5,251 bases of DNA from Bacillota bacterium (GTDB lineage: Bacteria; Bacillota; Bacilli; Bacillales_B; DSM-18226): positions 1-5,251 of the forward strand of contig JAUZQA010000314.1 of the NCBI GenBank assembly GCA_030705665.1, in the 5' to 3' direction. The notes beneath the pieces were generated by a model. The model saw only the letters and a program-made list of their open reading frames with translations. It was not told where the DNA came from and searched no databases. Below, one piece after another: positions 1 to 5,102 of the stretch. Every line of letters starts with the position of its first letter. Within the stretch, counting starts at the first letter, position 1. Made by a program: the position numbers and the translations under genes.

Positions 1-1
1 T

Positions 2-94
2 TCTTTTGATAAGTTGGATAGCCAGCGTATTTTTTTGATTCCTCGGGATATTTTAATACATGATGATTCGTTTATTCAGCTAGCGTTTTCATAG
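2..94 (+). CDS. 3' end of an unidentified upstream gene (partial)
   Basis: An open frame enters from the left edge and ends at TAG 92-94, giving about 30 residues that finish in DDSFIQLAFS. The stretch reads like ordinary protein, with mixed charged and hydrophobic residues and codon use typical of the window. The other two forward frames are closed early (for example TGA at 7-9). I do not recognise the family from so short a tail, and its 5' end lies outside the window. It is separated from the next gene by about 220 bp, so it probably belongs to a different transcription unit. A chance open frame of this length is possible in AT-rich DNA, hence the modest confidence. Confidence 0.4.
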   Translation, partial: SFDKLDSQRIFLIPRDILIHDDSFIQLAFS

Positions 95-152
95 TGACTT
101 TCCTATCTGATATATATGTCAAGTTTATTATGGCTCTTACACATTTTTGAGG

Positions 153-178
153 GAGGCAAGGACAATATTCCTTGCCTC
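153..178 (+). terminator. Hairpin 1: 10-bp perfect stem, possible terminator of the upstream gene
   Basis: GAGGCAAGGA (153-162) pairs perfectly with TCCTTGCCTC (169-178) around a 6-nt loop. It lies 58 bp after the stop of the upstream partial gene, a plausible place for a transcription terminator. However, it is followed by TATTAACGTTTT, not an uninterrupted T-run, so it is not a classical intrinsic terminator. Its 3' arm shares bases 174-178 with a second hairpin, so the two cannot form at the same time. The structure is seen directly; the role is inferred. Confidence 0.45.
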
Positions 179-199
179 TATTAACGTTTTAATAGAGGC
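174..199 (+). promoter_or_regulatory. Hairpin 2: 11-bp perfect stem competing with hairpin 1
   Basis: GCCTCTATTAA (174-184) pairs perfectly with TTAATAGAGGC (189-199) around the 4-nt loop CGTT. Its first five bases are the last five of hairpin 1, so the two stems are mutually exclusive. The right arm runs into the 8-bp palindrome GAGGCCTC (195-202), so a third pairing for the GAGGC motif is available. Competing stems are typical of leader RNAs that switch between two folds, but no clear promoter is visible upstream of them. They may instead only mark the end of the preceding gene's transcript. Confidence 0.4.
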
Positions 200-241
200 C
201 TCGACCTAAGAAAAACCTTATCGAATGTCTAAAAAAAGTGA

Positions 242-253
242 CCGTTGCAACGG
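242..253 (+). promoter_or_regulatory. 12-bp palindrome, candidate operator
   Basis: CCGTTGCAACGG is a perfect 12-bp palindrome in an otherwise AT-rich intergenic region, about 60 bp before the regulator start. A shorter inverted pair, AATGTC (224-229) and GACATT (253-258), brackets it. Its position suits a binding site for a dimeric DNA-binding protein acting on the operon promoter. The natural candidate is the regulator encoded just downstream, since PRD regulators of the MtlR/LicR type activate their own PTS operons by binding DNA upstream of the promoter. Which protein binds is inference. Confidence 0.35.
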
Positions 254-263
254 ACATTATCCA

Positions 264-297
264 GCGAAGCGCTTATTCTACTATGAGTTAATATAGT
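264..297 (+). promoter_or_regulatory. Weak candidate operon promoter with degenerate cre-like core
   Basis: TATAGT (292-297) and TACTAT (279-284) are the best -10-like hexamers before the operon, but neither has a good -35 box at 16-18 bp. That would fit an activator-dependent promoter. TATAGT would place the transcript start almost on the ribosome binding site, which makes it less attractive. The core AAGCGCTT (267-274) is an 8-bp palindrome resembling the centre of a CcpA-binding cre site, but the flanking TG and C positions of the consensus do not match. The operon promoter must lie in or upstream of this region; its exact position cannot be fixed by eye. Confidence 0.25.
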
Positions 298-314
298 ATC
301 AAGGAGGTAAGGTG

Positions 315-1805
315 ATGAGTTCAAAAAGTAACCATGAACAAAATCTGTTACTGTTTCTTTCAAAAAATCAAGATTATGTTACTTCGAAGGACCTCCTAGA
401 TGAACTTAATGTTTCTCAAAAAACAATATATCGTTTAATAAAAAATATTAACGATGATTACGTGGATGGCCCTTTAATTATATCTGAAAGAGGGAGAGGG
501 TATAAACTAGACTACGAAAAATATATCAACTATCAAAAAGGAAATAAAAAATACAAAGAAAAACAGTTTTCTCCTAACGAGAGACGTAAACGAATTATGG
601 AAGAATTATTGTTGTCTTCTCCTAAACCTATAAATATTTACCACTTATTTAGTAAGTATTATGTAGGAGACTCCGTTACTTTTAATGACGAACAAATAAT
701 GAGCGAAGAGCTTAAAAAGTACAATTTAGTTCTGGAGCGAAAAAACAGAACACTAGCCATAATAGGGGAAGAAGTTAATATTCGAAAGGCCATTAAAGAT
801 ATTATTGAAATCTTTAATACGATTGATATTGAAGATTTAAAAAGGAATCAAGAACTTAATTTCAATCAATACGATGTTTTGTTTATATTGGATCAATTAA
901 GAAAGATTGAGGAAGATTTAGATATAACAATTCCCTATCCATATAATGTAAACATTTTTTCACATTTATATATACTACTAAGTCGCTCTAGAAAGGTTCC
1001 TACCGGACTGTTTACTGATAAGATTTCTAATGAAGAAATGGAAAACATGCAAAGAGATATTTTGTATCCAGTTGCAAAAGTTATTGTCCATAATATCGAA
1101 AAATATTTGAACAGTCCTTTGTCAGATAGTGAGATTTATTTCCTATATCAGTATTTAGTGTCATCAAGAATGCAGGAATCTCATGCTATAACTTCGACTT
1201 TTTCATCAGAAGTTATCCAAGTAACGAAAGCATATATTGAAGGAATGAGTAGTAGCTTAGGAATTGATATAGACAGTCAGTCAATTTTTATTGATTTAGC
1301 CAACCATATTAAACCGATGCTTAATAGATTAGAGCATAGAATTCATATTAAAAACAGCTTGTTAAGTCAGATTAAGGTAACGTATGAGGAAGTATTTTTG
1401 GGCGTAACAAACGTATCCGAATTGGTAAGTAAAAAATTTAACTTACCAGTCATAAATGACGATGAGAATGGGTTTCTCACTCTCTATTTTGCAAAAGCTA
1501 TTGAAACGGGGCAACATCGACGACCAATAAAAACACTAATCATGTGTACGACAGGAATTGGAACTTCAGAACTTTTAAAAGCAAAAGTTTCCAAGAAATT
1601 TCCCGAGGTAGAAATTGTTGGCGTAGTAGCATCACGAAATACACAAATGTTAAAAGAGAAATACTCAGAAGCTGAATTAATCCTGAGTACTGTTCATATG
1701 AAGGAAGAAGTACCCATTCCTTATTTATTAGTGAGTGCGATGTTTACAATTGATGACCAGAAGAGACTTCAGGGAAAGATAGAGGAAATTTATCATGGAG
1801 ATTGA
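315..1805 (+). CDS. PRD-containing PTS operon activator (MtlR/LicR/BglG type), lacking its C-terminal EIIA domain
   Basis: This is a cytoplasmic DNA-binding regulator whose activity is set by PTS phosphorylation. Numbering from ATG 315 (496 aa), it shows an N-terminal winged helix-turn-helix (about 6-65, recognition helix near SQKTIYRLI), PRD1 (about 185-290, His217 in NIFSHLYILL), PRD2 (about 298-402, His331 in NHIKPMLNRL) and a galactitol-type EIIB-like domain (about 404-490) with Cys411 in MCTTGIGTS. The second conserved histidine of each PRD appears to be tyrosine (Tyr280 and Tyr391). Family members usually continue into an EIIA-like domain and reach roughly 640-700 aa; here that domain is the next, overlapping gene. 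GTG 312 is an alternative start, but ATG 315 sits 7 nt from AAGGAGG (301-307) and is preferred. The HTH makes it a DNA-binding activator rather than an RNA antiterminator. It is probably co-transcribed with the PTS genes it controls. Confidence 0.9.
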   Translation: MSSKSNHEQNLLLFLSKNQDYVTSKDLLDELNVSQKTIYRLIKNINDDYVDGPLIISERGRGYKLDYEKYINYQKGNKKYKEKQFSPNERRKRIMEELLLSSPKPINIYHLFSKYYVGDSVTFNDEQIMSEELKKYNLVLERKNRTLAIIGEEVNIRKAIKDIIEIFNTIDIEDLKRNQELNFNQYDVLFILDQLRKIEEDLDITIPYPYNVNIFSHLYILLSRSRKVPTGLFTDKISNEEMENMQRDILYPVAKVIVHNIEKYLNSPLSDSEIYFLYQYLVSSRMQESHAITSTFSSEVIQVTKAYIEGMSSSLGIDIDSQSIFIDLANHIKPMLNRLEHRIHIKNSLLSQIKVTYEEVFLGVTNVSELVSKKFNLPVINDDENGFLTLYFAKAIETGQHRRPIKTLIMCTTGIGTSELLKAKVSKKFPEVEIVGVVASRNTQMLKEKYSEAELILSTVHMKEEVPIPYLLVSAMFTIDDQKRLQGKIEEIYHGD

Positions 1806-2244
1806 TTCAATCTATCAAGTTTATTTTAATTGTGAGTTAAAAACAAAAGAAGAAGTATACTCGTTTATTTCTGAAAACGTTTGTCATGGTCAGCCTTTGC
1901 AAAAAGAGGAAGTCATCAATCAATTAAACGATAGAGAAAAAGCAGGTAGCACATTAATTGCTGAACATGTGATGTTGCCTCACATCGAAAGCAATCAAAT
2001 AAAGAAGAGTCAGATTCAATTTATTCGTTTAGCAAATCCAATCCGAACATGGGATGACCAGACAAAGGATATCTATTTATTGATTGTGATTTTATTAAAG
2101 GAAAATGAAAGCGTTCAATTAAAGAAGAAAATAACCTTATTTACCCGATCTTTAGCAGATGAAGAGTATTTAAATCGATTATTGAATTGTTACGAAAAAG
2201 AAAGTTTTATTAAAGAAATTTTAAAAAATTTGGAGGAATTATGA
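1795..2244 (+). CDS. PTS EIIA-like protein (fructose/mannitol type), detached regulatory domain
   Basis: The 149-aa product fits the EIIA type 2 (fructose/mannitol) fold. The phosphorylatable histidine is probably His63 in HVMLPHIES, corresponding to the IPHG-type site of transport EIIAs, though the following Gly is Ile. The gene overlaps the regulator by 11 bp in the +1 frame and has its own ribosome binding site (GAGG 1782-1785, 9 nt before ATG), so coupled translation is likely. MtlR/LicR regulators carry just such a domain at their C terminus, and the two products add up to about 645 aa, the usual full length. I infer that this is the regulator's EIIA domain made as a separate protein, with the gene at 2590-3063 being the transport EIIA. 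It could instead reflect a frameshift, or serve as a second transport EIIA. Its stop overlaps the EIIB start. Confidence 0.8.
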   Translation: MEIDSIYQVYFNCELKTKEEVYSFISENVCHGQPLQKEEVINQLNDREKAGSTLIAEHVMLPHIESNQIKKSQIQFIRLANPIRTWDDQTKDIYLLIVILLKENESVQLKKKITLFTRSLADEEYLNRLLNCYEKESFIKEILKNLEEL

Positions 2245-2561
2245 TGAAAATAGTAGGAGTTGCAGCATGCACAGTTGGAATCGCCCACACATATATCGCA
2301 CAGGAGAAATTAGAGAATGCCGGAAAGAAAGCAGGGCATGAAATTCATATTGAAACACAAGGAACGATTGGAACAGAGAATCAACTGAATCAAAAACAGA
2401 TCGATGAAGCAGATATCGTTATCTTAGCTGTAGATGTTGCAATCTCAGGAAGAGAACGTTTTGAAGGGAAGAAAATCATCCAAGTTGGAACAGGAATAGC
2501 TGTAAAATCACCAAATAAATTAATTGAAAAAGCAGCAGAAGTTGTAAATCAAAATAAATAA
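2244..2561 (+). CDS. PTS fructose-family EIIB component
   Basis: This small cytoplasmic phosphocarrier (105 aa) accepts phosphate from EIIA on a cysteine and passes it to the sugar during import through EIIC. The N terminus MKIVGVAACTVGIAHTYIAQ matches the fructose-type EIIB signature, with Cys9 as the active site and the GIAHT loop intact. The family commonly has CPTGIAHT; here it is CTVGIAHT, so the usual proline is missing. Length is normal for a single-domain EIIB (about 100-110 aa). ATG 2241 and ATG 2244 are both possible starts. GGAGG (2232-2236) lies 4 nt from the first and 7 nt from the second, and family proteins begin with MKIV, so 2244 is chosen. The start overlaps the stop of the preceding gene (ATGATG/TGA), indicating translational coupling. 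Confidence 0.9.
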   Translation: MKIVGVAACTVGIAHTYIAQEKLENAGKKAGHEIHIETQGTIGTENQLNQKQIDEADIVILAVDVAISGRERFEGKKIIQVGTGIAVKSPNKLIEKAAEVVNQNK

Positions 2562-2583
2562 TTTAAGCAGTGAATAGGAGAGG

Positions 2584-2625
2584 AAAGGTATGGAAGTAAA
2601 AGATAAAGGTATGGAAGTAAAAGAT
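2584..2625 (+). repeat. Perfect 21-bp tandem duplication spanning the EIIA start codon
   Basis: Bases 2584-2604 and 2605-2625 are identical 21-mers placed head to tail, each containing AAAGGT followed by ATGGAAGTAAAAGAT. The unit is seven codons long, so the duplication is in frame. It yields two start codons, ATG 2590 and ATG 2611, and repeats MEVKDKG/MEVKDIV at the protein N terminus. Perfect identity suggests a recent slippage event. Confidence 0.9.
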
Positions 2626-3063
2626 ATTGTAGATTTAAACACAATCAAAACCAACATGAGTGCTAAAAGTAAGGAAGAAGCCATCCAAGAATTAGCAGAG
2701 GTGTTGCTGCAAAATGAATACATTACAGATATTAAAGAGTTTCTGAAAGATATTTATGCTAGGGAAGCCGAGGGACAAACTGGAATCGGAAATTATATTG
2801 CTATTCCTCATGGTAAGAGTGATTCTGTAAAAAAAATAGGAGTTGCTATTGGAATTAATCAGGCAGAAATCCCTTGGGAAACACTCGATGGGAATGGAGT
2901 TAAAGGAATCATTCTTTTTGCTGTTGGAAATGACAATGATGGGGCACAAAGTCATTTAAAATTATTATCATTATTTGCAAGGAAATTAGGTAATGATGAA
3001 GTAATTGAGAAAATGCTAGAGTCGAAAAATGCTGAAGATGTGAAAGAAGCTTTATGTAGTTAA
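2590..3063 (+). CDS. PTS fructose-family EIIA component
   Basis: This 157-aa EIIA type 2 protein receives phosphate from HPr and passes it to EIIB. The active-site histidine is His74 in GNYIAIPHGKSD, a textbook fructose/mannitol EIIA motif preceded by the expected TGIG. The downstream ILFAVGNDNDGAQSHLKLLS segment also fits the family. Length is as expected for a stand-alone EIIA (about 150 aa). ATG 2590 follows AGGAG (2576-2580) by 9 nt. ATG 2611 is a second in-frame start created by the 21-bp tandem duplication and would give a 150-aa protein whose N terminus may be the ancestral one. It sits 28 bp after EIIB and 28 bp before EIIC, so it is in the same operon. Its canonical active site contrasts with the divergent EIIA at 1795-2244, so I take this one as the transport subunit. 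Confidence 0.92.
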   Translation: MEVKDKGMEVKDIVDLNTIKTNMSAKSKEEAIQELAEVLLQNEYITDIKEFLKDIYAREAEGQTGIGNYIAIPHGKSDSVKKIGVAIGINQAEIPWETLDGNGVKGIILFAVGNDNDGAQSHLKLLSLFARKLGNDEVIEKMLESKNAEDVKEALCS

Positions 3064-3091
3064 AATACTTGTAATAATAGGAGGTTTAAAA

Positions 3092-4183
3092 ATGAGTAGA
3101 ATAAAAAATTTAAATCTTAAAGGTCATTTATTGACTGCAATTTCATATTTAATTCCAGTTGTTTGTGGAGCTGGTTTTTTAATCGCAATTGGTATGGGAT
3201 TTGGAGGTAAACCTGGTGCTGACTTAACAAAAGCTTTTACCTTCTGGGATTCTCTAGCTAAAATGGGGGCCCTTGGTTTAGGTTTACTGCCTGCCGTTAT
3301 TTCTACAGGGATTTCTGCTTCAATTGCAGGAAAACCGGGGATCGCTCCAGGTTTTATTATTGGTTTAACTGCTAATGCAATTGGTGCTGGATTCATTGGT
3401 GGGATTTTAGGAGGATTCTTATCGGGTTATCTTGCTGTAGCTCTTATAAAACATCTTAAAGTACCTAGATGGGCTAAAGGATTAATGCCAACTTTAATTA
3501 TTCCATTTTTCACCTCGATTATTGGCGGGTTAATCATGATTTACATTATTGGTATCCCGGTCGGTGCTTTTACATCGTTTTTAACACATATATTAAACAG
3601 TTTAGGGTCTTCTTCTAAGTTAGTATTTGGTGCAATTATTGGTTTATTGAGTATTGTTGATTTTGGTGGTCCGATTAACAAGACTGTATTTGCCTTTGTA
3701 TTGACATTACAGGCAGAAAAAATTAATGGACCGATTACTGCCTTACAATTAGTAAATACAGCAACACCGATTGGATTTGGGTTAGCTTACTTTATCGCAA
3801 AAATGTTTAAGAAAAATATCTATACACCAGTAGAAACAGAGGCTTTGAAATCGGCAGTTCCAATGGGTGTTATTAATATTGTTGAAGGTGTTATTCCGAT
3901 TGTTATGAATGATATTGTTCGTTGTGTAACTGCAGCAGCGATTGGTGGAGCGGCAGGTGCAGCAACCACTATGGTGTTAGGAGCAGATGCAAAAGTCCCA
4001 TTTGGTGGCGTATTGATGTTACCAACGATGACTCATCCATGGACAGGAGCAGTAGCCATATTAGTGAATGTTTTTGTAACAGGTGTGGCCTTGGCTCTGA
4101 TTAAGAAAAATGTGAGTCAAGAAGCTCAGCAAGTAGAAGTTGAAGAAGATGACATTGATTTAGATGATATTAAAATTATTTAA
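3092..4183 (+). CDS. PTS fructose-family EIIC permease
   Basis: This is the integral membrane channel subunit (363 aa) that binds and translocates the sugar while EIIB phosphorylates it. It is highly hydrophobic with about eight or more likely membrane segments (for example 14-38, 56-76, 84-118, 132-162, 176-192, 198-205, 218-238, 318-337). Diagnostic fructose-EIIC features are KPGIAPGFIIG (81-91), DFGGPINKT (190-198) and INIVEGVIPI (261-270), which resembles the conserved ITEGAIPF region of the family. The C-terminal tail after about 344 is strongly acidic (VEVEEDDIDLDD). Length of about 360 aa is normal for a permease without fused A or B domains. AGGAGG (3079-3084) lies 7 nt before ATG. 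Family membership is clear, but sugar specificity cannot be read from sequence; the neighbouring epimerase points to allulose or a related hexose rather than plain fructose. Confidence 0.93.
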   Translation: MSRIKNLNLKGHLLTAISYLIPVVCGAGFLIAIGMGFGGKPGADLTKAFTFWDSLAKMGALGLGLLPAVISTGISASIAGKPGIAPGFIIGLTANAIGAGFIGGILGGFLSGYLAVALIKHLKVPRWAKGLMPTLIIPFFTSIIGGLIMIYIIGIPVGAFTSFLTHILNSLGSSSKLVFGAIIGLLSIVDFGGPINKTVFAFVLTLQAEKINGPITALQLVNTATPIGFGLAYFIAKMFKKNIYTPVETEALKSAVPMGVINIVEGVIPIVMNDIVRCVTAAAIGGAAGAATTMVLGADAKVPFGGVLMLPTMTHPWTGAVAILVNVFVTGVALALIKKNVSQEAQQVEVEEDDIDLDDIKII

Positions 4184-4206
4184 GAAAAATGTAAGTACAA
4201 TTAATG

Positions 4207-4235
4207 TTAAGAGGCAGTAAATGTAAACGTATCAT
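4207..4235 (+). promoter_or_regulatory. Candidate internal promoter overlapped by a cre-like CcpA site
   Basis: TTAAGA (4207-4212) and TATCAT (4230-4235) are separated by 17 bp and match the sigma-A -35 and -10 boxes at 4 and 5 of 6 positions. The -10 box lies inside ATGTAAACGTATCAT (4221-4235), which fits the loose cre consensus WTGNAANCGNWNNCW at all but one position, though stricter forms fit less well. A CcpA-bound site here would repress the epimerase and transketolase genes when preferred sugars are present. If real, these genes could be transcribed independently of the PTS genes. Both matches are by eye in AT-rich DNA. Confidence 0.4.
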
Positions 4236-4253
4236 TACTTTAGGGATAGTGGA

Positions 4254-4302
4254 TAGGGTGACGACAAACCCTACTACTAGTTCAAAAGAAACTAGCGTTT
4301 TT
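4254..4302 (+). terminator. Leader hairpins ending in a T-run, possible attenuator before the epimerase
   Basis: Two small hairpins occupy the EIIC-epimerase gap. TAGGGT (4254-4259) pairs with ACCCTA (4268-4273). CTAGTT (4277-4282) pairs with AACTAG (4290-4295) and is followed by CG and TTTTT (4298-4302), the form of a weak intrinsic terminator. It ends 18 bp before the epimerase start, so termination here would lower expression of the epimerase and transketolase relative to the PTS genes. No known riboswitch, T-box or RAT consensus is recognisable. The 6-bp AT-rich stem is weak, so it may be only partly effective. Confidence 0.4.
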
Positions 4303-4320
4303 GTGGAGGATAAATAGAGT

Positions 4321-5025
4321 ATGAGAAAAATAGAATTTTCACCATCATTGATGACAATGGACTTAGATAAGTTTAAAGAACAAATTACTTTTTTAAATAA
4401 CCATGTAGATTCTTATCATATTGATATTATGGATGGGCATTATGTTCCCAATATTACATTATCTCCATGGTTTATCGAAGAAATACGAAAAATAAGTGAT
4501 TTACCTGTGTCTGCCCATCTTATGGTAACGAATCCAAGTTTCTGGGTTCAACAATTAGTTGATATAAAGTGCGAATGGATTTGCATGCATGCAGAAGTAC
4601 TTGATGGTTTGGCTTTTCGATTAATTGATCAAATACATGATGCTGGGTTAAAAGCAGGAGTAGTATTAAATCCAGAAACGCCTATTGAAACCATTTTCCC
4701 TTATATTGAATTAGTGGATAAAATTACCATTATGACAGTGGATCCAGGGTTTGCTGGGCAACGTTTTATCGAAAGCACCCTAGATAAAATTGTAGCACTA
4801 AGAGAATTACGAGAAGAAAAAGGATATCAATATGTCATTGAAATGGATGGATCATCTAGTCGGAAAACATTTAAAAGAATTGATGTAGCCGGTCCTGATA
4901 TTTATATCATAGGTCGTAGCGGTTTATTTGGATTAGATGAAGATATCGAAAAATCATGGGCAATCATGTGTAAAGATTATGAGGACATGACTGGGAAAAT
5001 AATGCCTGGGAAAGTAATATCATAA
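4321..5025 (+). CDS. alsE: D-allulose-6-phosphate 3-epimerase (AlsE-like, ribulose-phosphate 3-epimerase family)
   Basis: This cytoplasmic TIM-barrel enzyme is predicted to interconvert D-allulose 6-phosphate and D-fructose 6-phosphate. The 234-aa length fits. Family motifs are in order: SPSLM (8-11 and on), YHIDIMDGHYVPNITLSP (32-49) with metal/catalytic His33 and Asp35, HLMV with His66, LNPETP (116-121), MTVDPGFAGQ (138-147), EMDGS with Asp176, and the phosphate-binding IIGRSGLF (196-203). The run NITLSP, the LNPETP segment and the GRSGLF end resemble remembered E. coli AlsE more than pentose-specific Rpe, which supports the hexose-phosphate assignment. Rpe activity on ribulose 5-phosphate is the main alternative. 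GGAGG (4305-4309) is 11 nt from ATG, slightly long. It stands between the PTS genes and transketolase, suggesting it processes the imported sugar phosphate. Confidence 0.85.
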   Translation: MRKIEFSPSLMTMDLDKFKEQITFLNNHVDSYHIDIMDGHYVPNITLSPWFIEEIRKISDLPVSAHLMVTNPSFWVQQLVDIKCEWICMHAEVLDGLAFRLIDQIHDAGLKAGVVLNPETPIETIFPYIELVDKITIMTVDPGFAGQRFIESTLDKIVALRELREEKGYQYVIEMDGSSSRKTFKRIDVAGPDIYIIGRSGLFGLDEDIEKSWAIMCKDYEDMTGKIMPGKVIS

Positions 5026-5031
5026 AAATTT

Positions 5032-5059
5032 AAAGGGGTGGGACAAAAACCACCTCTTT
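5032..5059 (+). terminator. Stem-loop between epimerase and transketolase, likely leaky terminator
   Basis: AAAGGGGTGG (5032-5041) pairs with CCACCTCTTT (5050-5059) as a 10-bp stem with one G-U pair and an 8-nt loop GACAAAAA. A loosely T-rich stretch (CATAATTTTCAT) follows instead of a solid T-run. It begins 6 bp after the epimerase stop. The GTGGGACAAAA loop-and-stem pattern resembles terminator hairpins I associate with Enterococcus and relatives. Because transketolase follows only 44 bp later with no obvious promoter, it may act as a partial terminator or as a transcript stabiliser between two operon genes. Confidence 0.6.
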
Positions 5060-5102
5060 CATAATTTTCATACTTCTGAAAATAATAAAGGAGGGTAATA
5101 GA

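Noticed and set aside
2520..2955. Two reverse-strand open frames (2520-2723 and 2692-2955)
   Set aside because: They lie opposite the well-supported EIIB and EIIA genes, show no recognisable motifs and have low-complexity Ser/Leu/Asn/Phe-rich translations typical of antisense shadows.
3124..3396. Reverse-strand open frame opposite EIIC
   Set aside because: The Pro/Ala/Lys/Ile-rich translation is the expected complement of a Gly/Ala-rich membrane protein; no ribosome binding site or family resemblance.
3922..4104. 60-codon forward frame inside EIIC
   Set aside because: It is a +1-frame shadow within the EIIC gene, rich in Cys, Ser and Trp, with no sign of a real product.
4242..4320. Riboswitch, T-box or RAT antiterminator before the epimerase
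   Set aside because: The AGGGTGACG segment loosely recalls the T-box AGGGTGG motif but the rest of that motif is absent; no RAT or riboswitch core is recognisable.
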